Origin: Saprospiraceae bacterium
GTDB taxonomy: Bacteria; Bacteroidota; Bacteroidia; Chitinophagales; Saprospiraceae
Assembly: GCA_016711125.1 (NCBI GenBank)
Contig: JADJTQ010000001.1
Span: 1 to 64,000 of the forward strand
Reading direction: 5' to 3'
Length of the DNA stretch: 64,000 bases
Shown: positions 8,702-18,560 of the stretch, piece after piece
Numbering within the stretch: the first letter of the stretch is position 1
How the letters are laid out: each line of letters opens with the position of its first letter
The notes under the pieces: generated by a model
Seen by the model: the letters and a program-made list of their open reading frames with translations, nothing else
Told to the model about the DNA's origin: nothing
The model's database searches: none
Program-made: the position numbers and the translations under genes

Positions 8702-10333
8702 TCACTCAATGGCCTCCTCATTCTTCGTATTCCTGATAACGCCATCCATTCGATCAAAAAAGCTGGAGTTGGCCCGCTGCAAAGATAGACCACAGTGCCA
8801 TGCTGACGGGACAACGGCATATTAAGCTCCCCTATTTTTTTGATATCCTGAAAAAACCCTGGCATGTCGTCTCCGAGTTCATCATTAACATAAATTAGGG
8901 GTTTGAAAATCATGAGCTAATGAGTCAGGTAACCAATAGCGGTAGTTATCACTAAAGCTCAAGACTTCTGGTACCTCATACTTTTACCAAAATGCTCTAT
9001 TGCTCCCGCAAGGCCATAATTTTCCGCATAAATCGCAGCGGTTTTTTTGTTGGGTACCTGTTGCGAGCTTGACCGGCTATTTCGGCAATTTCCTCCCAGC
9101 CCAGCATATCCGCAAAATCTTGTGGTAAGGTATGTAGAAGTCCATCTTCCCATCGCAAAGCACTTTGCATGATGGGCGAATCTTTTCTTTTTTCAAAAAA
9201 TGCGGCTTCTTTTTCCGGAGGATAAATAGGTAGTATAATTGGAAACTGAGGCAAAGCAAGAAATAGCATTAAGGTCGCAAGACCGGCCGGAATCCAGATT
9301 TTGTGAGAGGTTAATTTTTCAAGATAGGCGGCCCCGGCTGCGATTAAAACGGGATATACGCCGATCGTATAGTAGCTTTTGCCCCTTAGCAAGAGCAATA
9401 AAACCAAAACAGAAAAATACATCCAAGCCAGGCCTTTCCATTTTTTACCGGCCTCCGTAAATAGAAGAAAATAGATGCCCAGTAGCCACAGGGGTACTGC
9501 TGCCATAAAAAAGAAAAATTGATCTAGAATGAAGCCAGCTACGGAGATATTGACAAACTGAGTAGCTGCCAATTCCTGCATGTGCCGGATCACTGGCAAT
9601 TGATGTTGAATTTGCCAGATCAGATTAGGTAGAAATAAAATAAATGCGATGATGAGCATCAAATAGAATACCTTGCGCTTGAATAAATTACGATGTTTGG
9701 TGAAAATCAGAAAAGGAAACAATCCAAAAATTAGAAAAGCGACAGAATATTTATTTAATAGTCCAAGGCCAATGGCAACCCCCATCCAAATCAACCACTT
9801 ATCCCTTTCGGTGTTTATATATTTAATGACCACCCAGGTGATCAGTGTCCAATAGAAAATATCAAAGACCACTGGTTGAAATAGCATGCCCGGTCGTAAA
9901 AATGCACCTGACAGCAGTCCGGCGAATCCGACAAGTGTTACTGCTACCTTACCTCGGGCTGAGGCATTTTCTTCATAAGTCATCTCATAGGCCATTAGTC
10001 CTGTGAGGATGACCGTTAGGTTGAGATCAAAGTAGGAAAAAGCCGAATCGCAAAGATTGAGCCCCCAAGTACCTTACTCGAAATCCAACTGAAAAAGGCG
10101 ATCGAAGGCGGTACCGAAGCATAACCCCAGTCGAGGTGCCTGCCCAGAGCCAAATAAAGCAAGGCATCCCTGTGCAGAGACCATAGCGTATTGGTGCTGA
10201 AGTGCAGGATTAGTTTCACTGCCGCAAAAATAAAAGAATATGCAGCCAGGTAATTCGCTTGATCATAATTTCGGATATTAAATAGACTCAGAGGTAGAGA
10301 CGAAGATAAGGATATAAAGTTTCGTCTGTTCAA
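8702..10333 (-). CDS. Membrane glycosyltransferase, GT39/ArnT-like family, with frameshifts
   Basis: Joined minus-strand frames give about 540 residues. The N-terminal part (from ATG 10333) has a LHFSTNTLWSLHRDALLYLA segment followed by GRHLDWGYASVPPSIAFFSW, the extracytoplasmic loop with acidic residues typical of dolichyl-phosphate-mannose-type transferases. Many membrane helices follow (for example GVAIGLGLLNKYSVAFLIFG and VLVLLLLLRGKSYYTIGVYP). The C-terminal soluble part has AGAIEHFGK, VLSFSDNYRYWLPDS and DFKPLIYVND, ending at TGA 8702-8704 (RNTKNEEAIE). Such enzymes transfer sugars from a polyprenyl-phosphate donor outside the cytoplasmic membrane. Shifts lie near 10010, 9060, 8980 and 8770. 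It is divergent from the HTCS gene. Confidence 0.75.
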
Positions 10334-10550
10334 TATAGGAGGCGGTTGAAATACTCACTTCATTCTGATTTAGCAAAGAATCAATTCAGGTAAAACAACG
10401 AATCCAGAAGTGGCGAGTATGGCTGATTTATGAAAAATGACCTCGCCAAACTGCTGATTTGATAGATTAGTTGCCTCTAGAAAAGAACTAGTTGTTAGTC
10501 TCGGCAAACGGTAGAACTTACCCATATCTCATATGATAGCGAGGTGAAAA

Positions 10551-10565
10551 TCTGGACTATTGTTC
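10551..10565 (+). promoter_or_regulatory. Candidate operator TCTGGACTATTGTTC upstream of the HTCS
   Basis: This exact 15-mer recurs at 17970-17984, and 14 of 15 bases recur at 18381-18395. It is partly palindromic (GGAC...GTTC). Here it lies about 70 bases before the chosen HTCS start. Its recurrence near three regulator-linked genes suggests a binding site of the AraC-type output domain. Confidence 0.5.
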
Positions 10566-10632
10566 AATGACATACAAAAAGTTGTGGTTACAACATTCAT
10601 TTCGTAACTTTTTAGGGGTAAAGCGCAGTAAC

Positions 10633-13600
10633 ATGTTTCGAGCAGGACTTGAGGCCGGTTTGACGTTGCGAAGACTATCGGTAATCCTGATGGTATTTAT
10701 CTCACATTGTTTTCTGTTTGGGCAGACTAATCCTTTACGATTTAAACCTTTGCAAATCCCAGGTGCTGCTCCCTTCCTTTCGATAGAGTGCATTTACCAG
10801 GATTCAAAGGGATTCATGTGGTTTGGTACCTATACCGGTCTTTATCTATACGATGGTTATTCACTGACTCATTTTAGCCATGATCCGAATGATTCGACGA
10901 GCCTGGGCGACAATAAAATAAGTTGTCTGCTTGAAGACCATGAGGGCAATTTGTGGATCGGAACCCAACTAGGACTATTGATGATGGACCCTAGGACAAG
11001 AAGCTTTAGGGATTTCACAGGTGAGCAATTTTTGATAAGAAATTCGCTAGTATATGCAGTCTTTCAAGATTCCTCAAGAAATTTGTGGATTCTTACGGAA
11101 GAGGGATTATTCTCGATGGAATTAGGTGATTTTAAAGTAGAAAATCAATCTCTTAAAAATAATTTTAATCATATAAATCATGTGATTGTTGATTCAAAAG
11201 GTGCGGTGTGGGTAGCCAACGACCTGAAATTATTTAGGAAAAAAACTGATGAAATCGGGTTTAGGGAAATTGTCGAGATCACTGCTCAAATAAAAGATTT
11301 AGGTCCTATACATTGTCTCCTGGAAGATAATGAGGGTATTTACTGGATCGTGTCCAGAGGCTATGTATCAAAACTGGACTTAAAAAATCAACAACTAATT
11401 TCGTCCGTGAGAATTCCTGAACTTGCTAGTATAGTGAACCCTCCCATTTTGGCAGTTAAATATAAGGATGATTTAATTATTGCGCGACTAAGGGATCTTA
11501 TAATTGTCAATCTTATCCGGCTTGATTATTTTTCACAACCAGTAGACCTGACGGATTCAGCTAGTAGTACAAAAAACGAAATAGGTAGTCTTTATCTAAA
11601 TAATCAAGGTCAGGTCTGGATCGGCAACTCTTCCGGGTTTCCTTATATGTGTGACCTTTCCAGAACGTACTTTCGACACGTGTCCATTGATCTCTTCAAG
11701 AATTTGCGTGGGGTTTCTTCACTCCATGAGCTATTTGAAGTTGAAAAAAATCACTTATTGATTCCAGGACCGGATCGACCCCAGATTTTTGATCTAACTT
11801 CCGGTAGTTCGGAATACTTTCCCGTTCTACCGACCTATAATGTTGAAGGGTGGAAAAACGCCACTACTTTTTTGGTTGAAGATTCTCTTGTATGGATTGG
11901 TACAACATCAGGCTTGTTTCTTTTAGACAAAAAGGAAAACAAATTCCAGGAATTTGAAGACGGGATCAATGGAATCGATAAATTAAGAGGTAAGGTTCTA
12001 CGAGATTTACTACTGGACAAACATGGGAATCTGTGGGTCGCAACCTGGGGAGGTGGCTTTTATAAGATTGATTTTAATAAAAAAGAAGCTGTTTCATTCA
12101 ATTTTCCACCCACTTCAATTTATAGTGGCAATAATAGCTGTAGAGGTTTGTTTGAAGATAGTGGCGGTCGTATATGGATTGGCACCAGGACCGGACTTTT
12201 GAAATATGTGCCGGAAATCGACAGTTTTACCGTCTACCGGCATGATAAATCTGATCCGGAAAGCATGAGTGAAAATACGGCCTTTTGCATTTATGAAGAT
12301 AGTTTAGGGTATATCTGGACTGGATCGTATGGTGGCGGTCTGAATCGTCTGGATGTGGCCAGGGAAAAGTTTATACACTTTACAATGGATGATGGCCTGC
12401 TGAATAATTCAATTTTTGGAATACTTCCGGATAACCAAAAAAATATTTGGCTGCTTACTGTTGACGGTATTACCAAATTCAATCCTTATACCCATGCGGC
12501 TCAAAACTTTACCTATAAAAATGGATTGGGTAACTCTGGATACGATGGATTTCTCTTTGGTAAAAGCCGGTTTACAGGAGATATATTTTTTGGAGGTAGA
12601 CAAGGAATTGACATCTTTCACCCAGATAGTGTAAAATTGAGTGACTTTCAACCTCCTATCGTTTTTAATGGTTTTGAATTATTTAATGAACCTGTTCAGA
12701 TTGGAAAATCGAATACTAGGACTGATGGAATCTATCTGGAACAACACATTTCCTGGGCCAAGGAAATCATTTTAAATTACAATCAGAAGGTTTTTTCAAT
12801 TCAGTACGCTGCCCTGGATTACTCCGGGCCAGAAAATATTGAATACGCATACCAACTGACAGGTTTTGATCCGGATTGGCAGTATGTAAATAAAAAACGC
12901 AGTGCCACTTACACCAATTTGGATCCTGGCAAATATGAATTCAGGGTAAAGGCCACTAATGCTGATAAAATATGGAATGATGATTATGCTTCGTTGGCTT
13001 TAATCATTACACCACCCTGGTGGGAAACCTGGTGGGCATATCTGCTCTATTTGATGTTCATTTCGGGCATCGTGTATATCATTTACGATTACCAGCGGAG
13101 GCGGTGGCAGCTTCAGTCTAGTTTACGTTTGCAAGAAGCGGAGGCCGTACGTCTTAGAGAACTTGATCTTATCAAGACAAATCTCTATACCAATATCACC
13201 CATGAATTTCGCACACCGCTTACGGTGATAGGTGGTATGGTTGAACTGATCAAAGAAAAACCAAAGGACTGGTTGCAGAGAGGATTGCATACTATAGAAT
13301 CGCAAAGCAAGAAATTATTGTCGATGGTCAATCAGATGTTGGATCTGCAGAAAATTGAAGCGGGCAAGATGGAATATCATCCGGTGCAATCCGATATTAT
13401 TACTTTTTTAAACCATTTGGTTGAGCCATTTCAGTTTCAGTCAAAAGGTAAAGATCTTGATTTTAGCATCGTGCATAAAGCTGAACAATTCATGATGGAT
13501 TTTGATCCGGAAAAATTAGCCCTCGTGCTCTCTAATTTACTCTCGAATGCTCTAAAATTTACCGAAAAAGGATCTGTTGAGGTTTCAACAAAAATGGTTA

Positions 13601-14681
13601 ATCAAGACACCTTCGAAATCAAGGTTAGCGACACCGGTATCGGCATGCCCAATGATCAACTGAAGCATATTTTTGATCGGTTTTATCAAGCCGAACAAGG
13701 AAAAACGCGAAGGGGAGAAGGCACCGGGATTGGCCTGGCGTTGGTGAAAGAATTGATGCCTGTGATGCATGGATCATTGGAAGTAGAAAGCAAACTGGAT
13801 GAAGGTAGTAGTTTCACAATTCATTTTGCTATTACTCGGATCGCACTTCCGGATCCCGGGATTTCTTTTGAAGGGATTTCCAGTTTTGATATCATGTTTG
13901 AATCCAGTGAACCGGTTGTCAAAAAAACAACAAATCAGATCAAACCATTTTGATTGTTGAAGATAATAGTGATGTGCGTCAGTATCTGCGTGCCATATTG
14001 CAAGACATCTATCAAGTGGAGGAAGCAGCGGATGGAGCCATTGGTGTCGAACGAAGCAAAGAGTTGATTCCTGACCTGATCGTCAGCGATGTCATGATGC
14101 CTCATAAAGACGGTTATGAGCTTTGTGAGGAATTGCATGCAGACCGATTGACTTCGCACATTCCGATTATTTTACTGACAGCAAAGGCAGATCGGCAGTC
14201 GGCACTCGAGGGGTATAGGCATGGTGCGGATATCTATTTGCCCAAACCTTTTCATGCGGAAGAGTTGAGAGCACAAATTAAAATGTTGCTTGAGCAACGA
14301 AAAAGATTGCAGGAGAAATATCGGGAGCATTTGATTTCAGCTGGCGCGGATCATTTGATTGTACGACAAGACCAGTTTATTAAAAGTCTTTATGATCTCG
14401 TATTATCCGAAATGGAAAATGAAAAATTTGGTATAGCGGAGATTTGTAGCAAAATGTTGGTCAGCCGAAGTCAACTGCATAATAAAATCAAAGCGGTTAC
14501 CGGATTTTCCACTTCGATTTTTATTCGAAAAATCCGTTTGGAGGAAGCTCGCAAGTTGATCAGAAATACGAATTTAAATGTCTCGGAAGTTGCTTATAAA
14601 GTGGGATTCGAAGATCCGAATTTCTTTTCCAGAGTATATAAAAAGGAATTTGGGGAGAGTCCGAAGGAGGGGAGATGGTGA
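10633..14681 (+). CDS. Hybrid two-component system regulator (HTCS): periplasmic sensor, histidine kinase, receiver and AraC output
   Basis: The start at 10633 gives a signal anchor (MFRAGLEAGLTLRRLSVILM...). The periplasmic part has many beta-propeller reg_prop repeats (MWFGTYTGLYLYDG, LWIGTQLGLL, IWIGTRTGLLKY), then a Y_Y_Y domain (YAYQLTGFDPDWQY) and a membrane helix (WWAYLLYLMFISGIVYIIY). The cytoplasm holds HisKA (NITHEFRTPLTVIG), HATPase (NLLSNALKF, DTGIGMP, GEGTGIGLAL), a receiver (LIVSDVMMPHKDG, phospho-Asp) and an AraC domain (MLVSRSQLHNKIKAVTGFS to FFSRVYKKEFGESP). The frame breaks at 13951. Restoring one A to the A7 run at 13921-13927 reads through as NNKSDQTILIVEDNS, so this is one ~1350-residue protein. 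HTCSs sense glycans and switch on neighbouring loci. Confidence 0.92.
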
Positions 14682-14697
14682 CGTGCTAAAATAAATA

Positions 14698-14727
14698 TAC
14701 CGATCCCACCATTTGATAGGACCGGTA
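14698..14727 (+). terminator. Hairpin after the HTCS
   Basis: TACCGATCC and GGACCGGTA form an imperfect stem with a 12-base loop, 17 bases after the HTCS stop. No clear T-run follows. A similar ACCGG/CCGGT hairpin ends the beta-helix gene at 16602-16623, so it may belong to the duplicated cassette. Confidence 0.4.
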
Positions 14728-14756
14728 GCGCGTAGTATCTTCTTGATAAATTATTA

Positions 14757-14890
14757 CTACTCAACATTGTCGTAGGGATCAACACTGGTATCCACCATGA
14801 TCCCGCCGATGACTTTATTATTTTCTCCGCAGTCTTTAATGACCTGATCATTGTAACTATCCGCCTGGTTGCCAGAAGAAACCATTAGGT
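14757..14890 (-). pseudogene. C-terminal fragment of the beta-helix lipoprotein gene (duplicate)
   Basis: On the minus strand this encodes SYNDQVIKDCGENNKVIGGI followed by MVDTSVDPYDNVE and a stop. It differs in only a few residues from the last ~35 codons of the gene at 16650-17834 (DQTIKDCGENNK...DPCDNVE). It sits directly downstream of the alpha/beta-hydrolase gene and has no start of its own. It is the leftover 3' end of a second beta-helix copy whose middle was replaced by the hydrolase. Confidence 0.8.
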
Positions 14891-14906
14891 CTGTTTTTTA
14901 ACTTAA

Positions 14907-16334
14907 TTAATGATCCTTGATCCAATTCAGGATTGGTTGCCAAACCTTTACCTCTGCATTATCTGCTATGAACAGGTCAGCATGTCCGTAGTCCAGTAAG
15001 ATGTCGCTGTCTGGGTGGAATGAAATGGTCATGGTGGTAATGTCTGAGCTTCCCAAAAGACTGAGCGTATGTTCGCCAGCTGGACCAAAGCCACCACCGG
15101 CCTCTATATAGAGAATTGGATTTTGGACCAGGTCGAGATTGTCATCCCAAGACACATCACCCATTGAGGGACAGCTCGTGATGTATTCATCCAGCTCAAA
15201 CGCTACTGGTTCATACGGAGGTGCGTACATCAGGAAATCCACCCACTCGTCCAAGTTCGAATACTGCAGCCCGGTTGGGAAGAAATCGGCATCGAAGGTA
15301 CCTGCAAGGAAGTGAAGCGGGTGAGGCTCGAAGGGAGGGTAGACCCCCAGGGCTAAAGCTGCCTGAATGTTTGTAAATCCTGGAATTAACTCAGATGCAC
15401 CATCAGGATCCGCGAGAGCTGCGTTACCAAACAATGGCAATGGATTAAAATCCTGATACTGTCCTGCATCAATGAGTCCCTGATATCCTGCGACAATATC
15501 GCAGACGATCACCTCCCATATGGGATCGTTTGTGGTGACACCTTGGTCGACACCGATGAAGCCCGCCACATTGCGGTTGTTATCTGGCTTTGAGGTTTCT
15601 TCGTTGAGGAGTGCAAAACCTACGGCCGATCCGCTGCTGTATCCCAAGAGATTGAGTGGCTTGAGACCGCTGCCACTTAAGAATCGAATGATTCGTACTA
15701 ACGTCATGGCCTTTTTGAGATCCCGTACCTGCCGCTCCATACCCCAATCTTTCATAAATGCAAAATTGGATTCTTCAACAGGCACCAATGTCCAAGCCTG
15801 ATCGATACCCCAGACATCTACATTGTTTTTGGCCAAATAGATCGCAAAACCTTCATTGTCGTCAATGCGAGGTGATTTGACACCAGGGAGAAAAATGCCT
15901 TCGAAGTCTTTGAAGTCTCCATGTAGCAAGAAGGCAGTTTTGTCCGTTTTAATGGGGAAATTACGTGAATTTTGCCGCACCACACGATGGAGATTGATCT
16001 TGTCGTATTTACCTGGACCCACAGCAATCTTAAATACGTGGTGTACGATATCATTCTCTTCATCAACAACCGACCTCTCGTTGGAACGAAGCCAGGCGGT
16101 AGAAATTGATTTTGTTGGGTCCTTCCCTATGGAAACATTGTTTTCGATTTCCCATCCCGCTTCCTCAATCAACGTACTCGCATAAACTTCTGCTTCGGCC
16201 ATTGGGAGCTCACCCACATATTCGGATTTTTTGGAGGGCAAGTCTTTTGTTTGAGCGGTGTCTTGTTGAATTTGCTCTTTTTGACAAGTGATAAATAGAG
16301 TCACTGTTAATAATAGTAGTATCGGGTTTCTCAT
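14907..16334 (-). CDS. Alpha/beta-hydrolase (lipase/esterase-like) lipoprotein
   Basis: 475 residues. The lipoprotein signal MRNPILLLLTVTLFITCQKE has the lipobox FITC; the signal and the following ~20 residues are closely related to those of the beta-helix lipoprotein upstream on the strand. The catalytic core shows TAFLLHGDFKDFEG (oxyanion HG), VDVWGIDQAW, the nucleophile elbow LLGYSSGSAVG (GxSxG, Ser in the centre), an acidic residue in the C-terminal part, and DYGHADLF as the probable catalytic His. Expected to act at the cell surface on an ester of unknown nature. Promoter region and leader are shared with the second cassette copy; candidate operator sites lie about 130-160 bases upstream. 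Confidence 0.75.
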   Translation of the reverse strand: MRNPILLLLTVTLFITCQKEQIQQDTAQTKDLPSKKSEYVGELPMAEAEVYASTLIEEAGWEIENNVSIGKDPTKSISTAWLRSNERSVVDEENDIVHHVFKIAVGPGKYDKINLHRVVRQNSRNFPIKTDKTAFLLHGDFKDFEGIFLPGVKSPRIDDNEGFAIYLAKNNVDVWGIDQAWTLVPVEESNFAFMKDWGMERQVRDLKKAMTLVRIIRFLSGSGLKPLNLLGYSSGSAVGFALLNEETSKPDNNRNVAGFIGVDQGVTTNDPIWEVIVCDIVAGYQGLIDAGQYQDFNPLPLFGNAALADPDGASELIPGFTNIQAALALGVYPPFEPHPLHFLAGTFDADFFPTGLQYSNLDEWVDFLMYAPPYEPVAFELDEYITSCPSMGDVSWDDNLDLVQNPILYIEAGGGFGPAGEHTLSLLGSSDITTMTISFHPDSDILLDYGHADLFIADNAEVKVWQPILNWIKDH

Positions 16335-16436
16335 AGCCTTGAGTTGTTTAAGATTGGATATTGAAATAGTGATTTTTCTTTTATATTTATATGAACCTTG
16401 GCTATTGGTGTTTAATTTAATAGGTGCGATTTAAAT

Positions 16437-16590
16437 TTCCACTTATTGTCTGAATGCCTTTAGCACGATTTTCCTGACCTTTGGACTAATGTTACATCCC
16501 TATTGTTGCGAGAAAATTTTAGATTCTTCACCGGTTTCATTTTTAAATATCCGACTGAAATAATTGGAATCCTTAAAGCCATTTGTTTAT
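16437..16590 (-). pseudogene. Decayed 3' end of the AraC gene (duplicate) with degraded operator sites
   Basis: The stretch matches 17926-18075 at most positions (ATTGTCTGAATGCC, TTCATTTTTAAATA, CCGACTGAAATAATTGG, ATCCTTAAA). It is the last part of an AraC domain plus its downstream region, with no open frame on the minus strand. Degraded half-sites ACGATTTTCC (16465) and ACTAATGTTA (16485) correspond to the intact sites at 17954 and 17975. The match stops near 16590, next to the hairpin of the next cassette copy. Confidence 0.65.
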
Positions 16591-16601
16591 TGGGAATAAG
16601 G

Positions 16602-16623
16602 GACCGGCCCAATCGGACCGGTC
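16602..16623 (-). terminator. Hairpin after the beta-helix gene
   Basis: GACCGG (16602-16607) pairs with CCGGTC (16618-16623) around a 10-base loop, 27 bases beyond the stop of the beta-helix gene. The T-run is weak. Confidence 0.4.
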
Positions 16624-16649
16624 GATTAAAATTGCACTGGATTTATTAC

Positions 16650-17834
16650 TTACTCAACATTATCACAAGGATCAACACTGGTATCCACCATGATGCCCCC
16701 GATGACTTTGTTATTTTCCCCACAGTCTTTTATGGTCTGATCATTGTAACTATATACCCGGTTGCCAGAAGAAGTTGGAGTGAGAAAGCCAAATCTTTCC
16801 GTAGCGCCAACCAGATCGACATCGTAGGCGCCATTGCCTGATCCTGTATTTGCTAAAAGGGTATTTTTAAACGCGCCATCGATCACGACAATACCTCCAT
16901 AGAAATTATTTTTGCTGTCGTTTAAAGCCACTAACCAGTGATTACCACTTTCCTCGGCTTTTAGTTCCGTGCCATCGGGGTAATTAGCCCCAAAAAAATT
17001 GCAGATAATCTGGCCGAAAAAGCAGTTTTCTGTCGTGTTCCCCCAATCTAAGCCACCTCTGGCTGACGCAAAAATTCCAAAGAGTGCCCCATTGATCTCG
17101 TTTTCGACTATCGCGGCATTCCTGCCATTGATATTAGTAATACCGTCAGATCCGGCCGGATTTTCCAACAGAGCCAGATCCAAAGTCATCTTGTTTCTCC
17201 TGATTGTGCAATGATCTCCATGGTCAATGGTGATTGGAAACTGAATATTTGTAAATGTGTTTTTAGCTATTCTGACTCGATTTGAATTGTTAATAAGAAT
17301 TCCAATACCGGCACCGTCACCTAATCCAGAAAACTCAATCCCTTCCACTATCGAATTATCTGCATTTTCGAATAAAATGCCTCCGGCAAGAACATCAGGT
17401 ATGGCTTCAAGAAGATCATTGTCAAGTGATATCTTGGCACCTTGTTCACCTATAATTCTTATTTTGTGACCAATGTTTATCCAGCCATTCTCTATATGGT
17501 CCCCTGCTTTCACAATCACTGTGCCTCCTTCATCTGCTTCTTCTACGGCGGCTTGTAATGCATCAACTGATCCAGCTGGCAATTCGACGGTATTGCCACT
17601 CCGAGCATGATCGGTTTCTTCCGGTTCTTGCACCATTGTTTTGAAGTGGCTAATTTCTTCAGGAGTGTAGACATCTGGCATTTCCTGACTTAAAAAAGAA
17701 AACACATCCTCGGGTGTTTTAAAGGTTTTGGGGTGCAGGTTATTGGCCTGAACAGGGGTCTTCTGGATATTGTCTTCTTTTTGACAGGTAACAAATAGTA
17801 CAAGCACCAGGGGGAGTAGTAAAATCTTTCTCAT
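16650..17834 (-). CDS. Right-handed beta-helix (NosD/pectate-lyase-like) lipoprotein
   Basis: 394 residues with the lipoprotein signal MRKILLLPLVLVLFVTCQKE (lipobox FVTC). After a short linker come VDALQAAVEEADEGGTVIVK and a run of parallel beta-helix rungs typical of polysaccharide lyases and NosD proteins: INIGHKIRIIGEQGAKISL, ILFENADNSIVEGIEFSG, ILINNSNRVRIAKNTF, TIRRNKMTLD and AAIVENEINGALFGIFASARGG. The C-terminus ends GGIMVDTSVDPCDNVE. The substrate is unknown and no catalytic residues can be assigned. Its 3' 35 codons and 5' leader are duplicated around the hydrolase gene at 14907. Three phased operator-like half-sites lie 100-150 bases upstream of the start. Confidence 0.8.
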   Translation of the reverse strand: MRKILLLPLVLVLFVTCQKEDNIQKTPVQANNLHPKTFKTPEDVFSFLSQEMPDVYTPEEISHFKTMVQEPEETDHARSGNTVELPAGSVDALQAAVEEADEGGTVIVKAGDHIENGWINIGHKIRIIGEQGAKISLDNDLLEAIPDVLAGGILFENADNSIVEGIEFSGLGDGAGIGILINNSNRVRIAKNTFTNIQFPITIDHGDHCTIRRNKMTLDLALLENPAGSDGITNINGRNAAIVENEINGALFGIFASARGGLDWGNTTENCFFGQIICNFFGANYPDGTELKAEESGNHWLVALNDSKNNFYGGIVVIDGAFKNTLLANTGSGNGAYDVDLVGATERFGFLTPTSSGNRVYSYNDQTIKDCGENNKVIGGIMVDTSVDPCDNVE

Positions 17835-17931
17835 AGTCTTGAGTTGTTTAGTTGGTTATTTAAATAATGATTCTTCTTTTATAGATGAGCTTAGATGTAA
17901 ATGTTCAATAGTTTCATTTTTAAATTTCCAC

Positions 17932-17984
17932 ATATTGTCTCAATGCCATTAGCACTATTGTTCTGATCTTCTGGACTATTGTTC
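17932..17984. promoter_or_regulatory. Three phased half-sites, candidate AraC-type operator
   Basis: ATATTGTCTC (17932), ACTATTGTTC (17954) and ACTATTGTTC (17975) are direct repeats spaced 22 and 21 bases apart, two helical turns, as expected for AraC-family dimers. The last is inside the 15-mer also found upstream of the HTCS. The sites lie between the AraC stop and the beta-helix start. Confidence 0.55.
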
Positions 17985-18353
17985 ATTCTGCTTGTTTTTG
18001 CGAAAAATACCGGGTGCAATTCCTGTTTCATTTTTAAATACCCGACTGAAATAATTGGGATCCTTAAATCCCACTTGGTAGGCAATAACCTTGATCGGAT
18101 CCTGGGTGCCCGTGAGGAGATATTTTGATTTCTTAATCCGAAAACTGGTCAGATATTTTGAGGTTGGTAAACCAGCGAGCTTTTTTAATTTATAATGCAG
18201 GGCTGATCTTGACATACCACACCGATGATGCAAATTGGTGGCTTTAAGTAGATCGTCAGAATAGTGTGATTCCATGATATGGTCTATCATCTGGATGAAA
18301 TCTGGCATAAAGCATCGACGGATGGCCTTTGCTAAGCTCCGTAATTCCAGCAT
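17976..18353 (-). CDS. Short AraC-family DNA-binding protein
   Basis: 125 residues containing almost only the two helix-turn-helix units of an AraC domain: SDDLLKATNLHHRCGMSRSA, LHYKLKKLAGLPTSKYLTSF, RIKKSKYLLT, VIAYQVGFKDPNYFSRVFK and NETGIAPGIFRK. It resembles the output domain of an HTCS but lacks receiver, kinase and sensor, and no such sequence lies upstream. It may be a stand-alone regulator or the remnant of a second HTCS. Its 3' end is duplicated in decayed form at 16437-16590. Two half-sites 21 bases apart lie just upstream of its start. Confidence 0.75.
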   Translation of the reverse strand: MLELRSLAKAIRRCFMPDFIQMIDHIMESHYSDDLLKATNLHHRCGMSRSALHYKLKKLAGLPTSKYLTSFRIKKSKYLLTGTQDPIKVIAYQVGFKDPNYFSRVFKNETGIAPGIFRKNKQNEQ

Positions 18354-18364
18354 TGCGAAATAGC

Positions 18365-18395
18365 ATTATTGTCTCGAGTTTCTGGACTATTGTTT
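18365..18395. promoter_or_regulatory. Two phased half-sites upstream of the AraC gene
   Basis: ATTATTGTCT (18365) and ACTATTGTTT (18386) are 21 bases apart. The second lies in TCTGGACTATTGTTT, one base different from the 15-mer upstream of the HTCS. Location 12-42 bases before the start codon fits autoregulation. Confidence 0.5.
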
Positions 18396-18404
18396 TTAAA
18401 AAGA

Positions 18405-18517
18405 CGGAAGTTGGAAGTCCGGAGTCGGGTGTCCGGTGTTAGATGTCCGGTGTCGCCCTCCTTCGCATAAAGCTTCATACTTCACTAAAGTTTCGTCCGA
18501 TAAATCGGCGGGCGGGG
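18405..18517. repeat. CCGGTGTC-type tract plus dispersed repeat copy 1
   Basis: 18405-18455 is another degenerate tract (GTCGGGTGTCCGGTGTTAG, ATGTCCGGTGTCG) like those at 7-8.7 kb. 18460-18516 (CCCTCCTTCGCATAAAGCTT through CGTCCGATAAATCGGCGG) is the reverse complement of 20948-21001 with only about two differences. Confidence 0.75.
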
Positions 18518-18560
18518 AAAGCCGGACGGCGGGAATCTGAGTGAGAATGGTGTTGGGATT

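Noticed and set aside
8449..8913. A 154-residue minus-strand gene
   Set aside because: Its N-terminal half is the C-terminal end of the GT39 protein in another frame and its C-terminal half is repeat tract.
13921..13953. Programmed frameshift or a real gene split between the kinase and the receiver/AraC part of the HTCS
   Set aside because: One added A in the A7 run gives a smooth linker (NNKSDQTILIVEDN), the second frame has no ATG, and the same type of break occurs in core genes such as pyk and accA.
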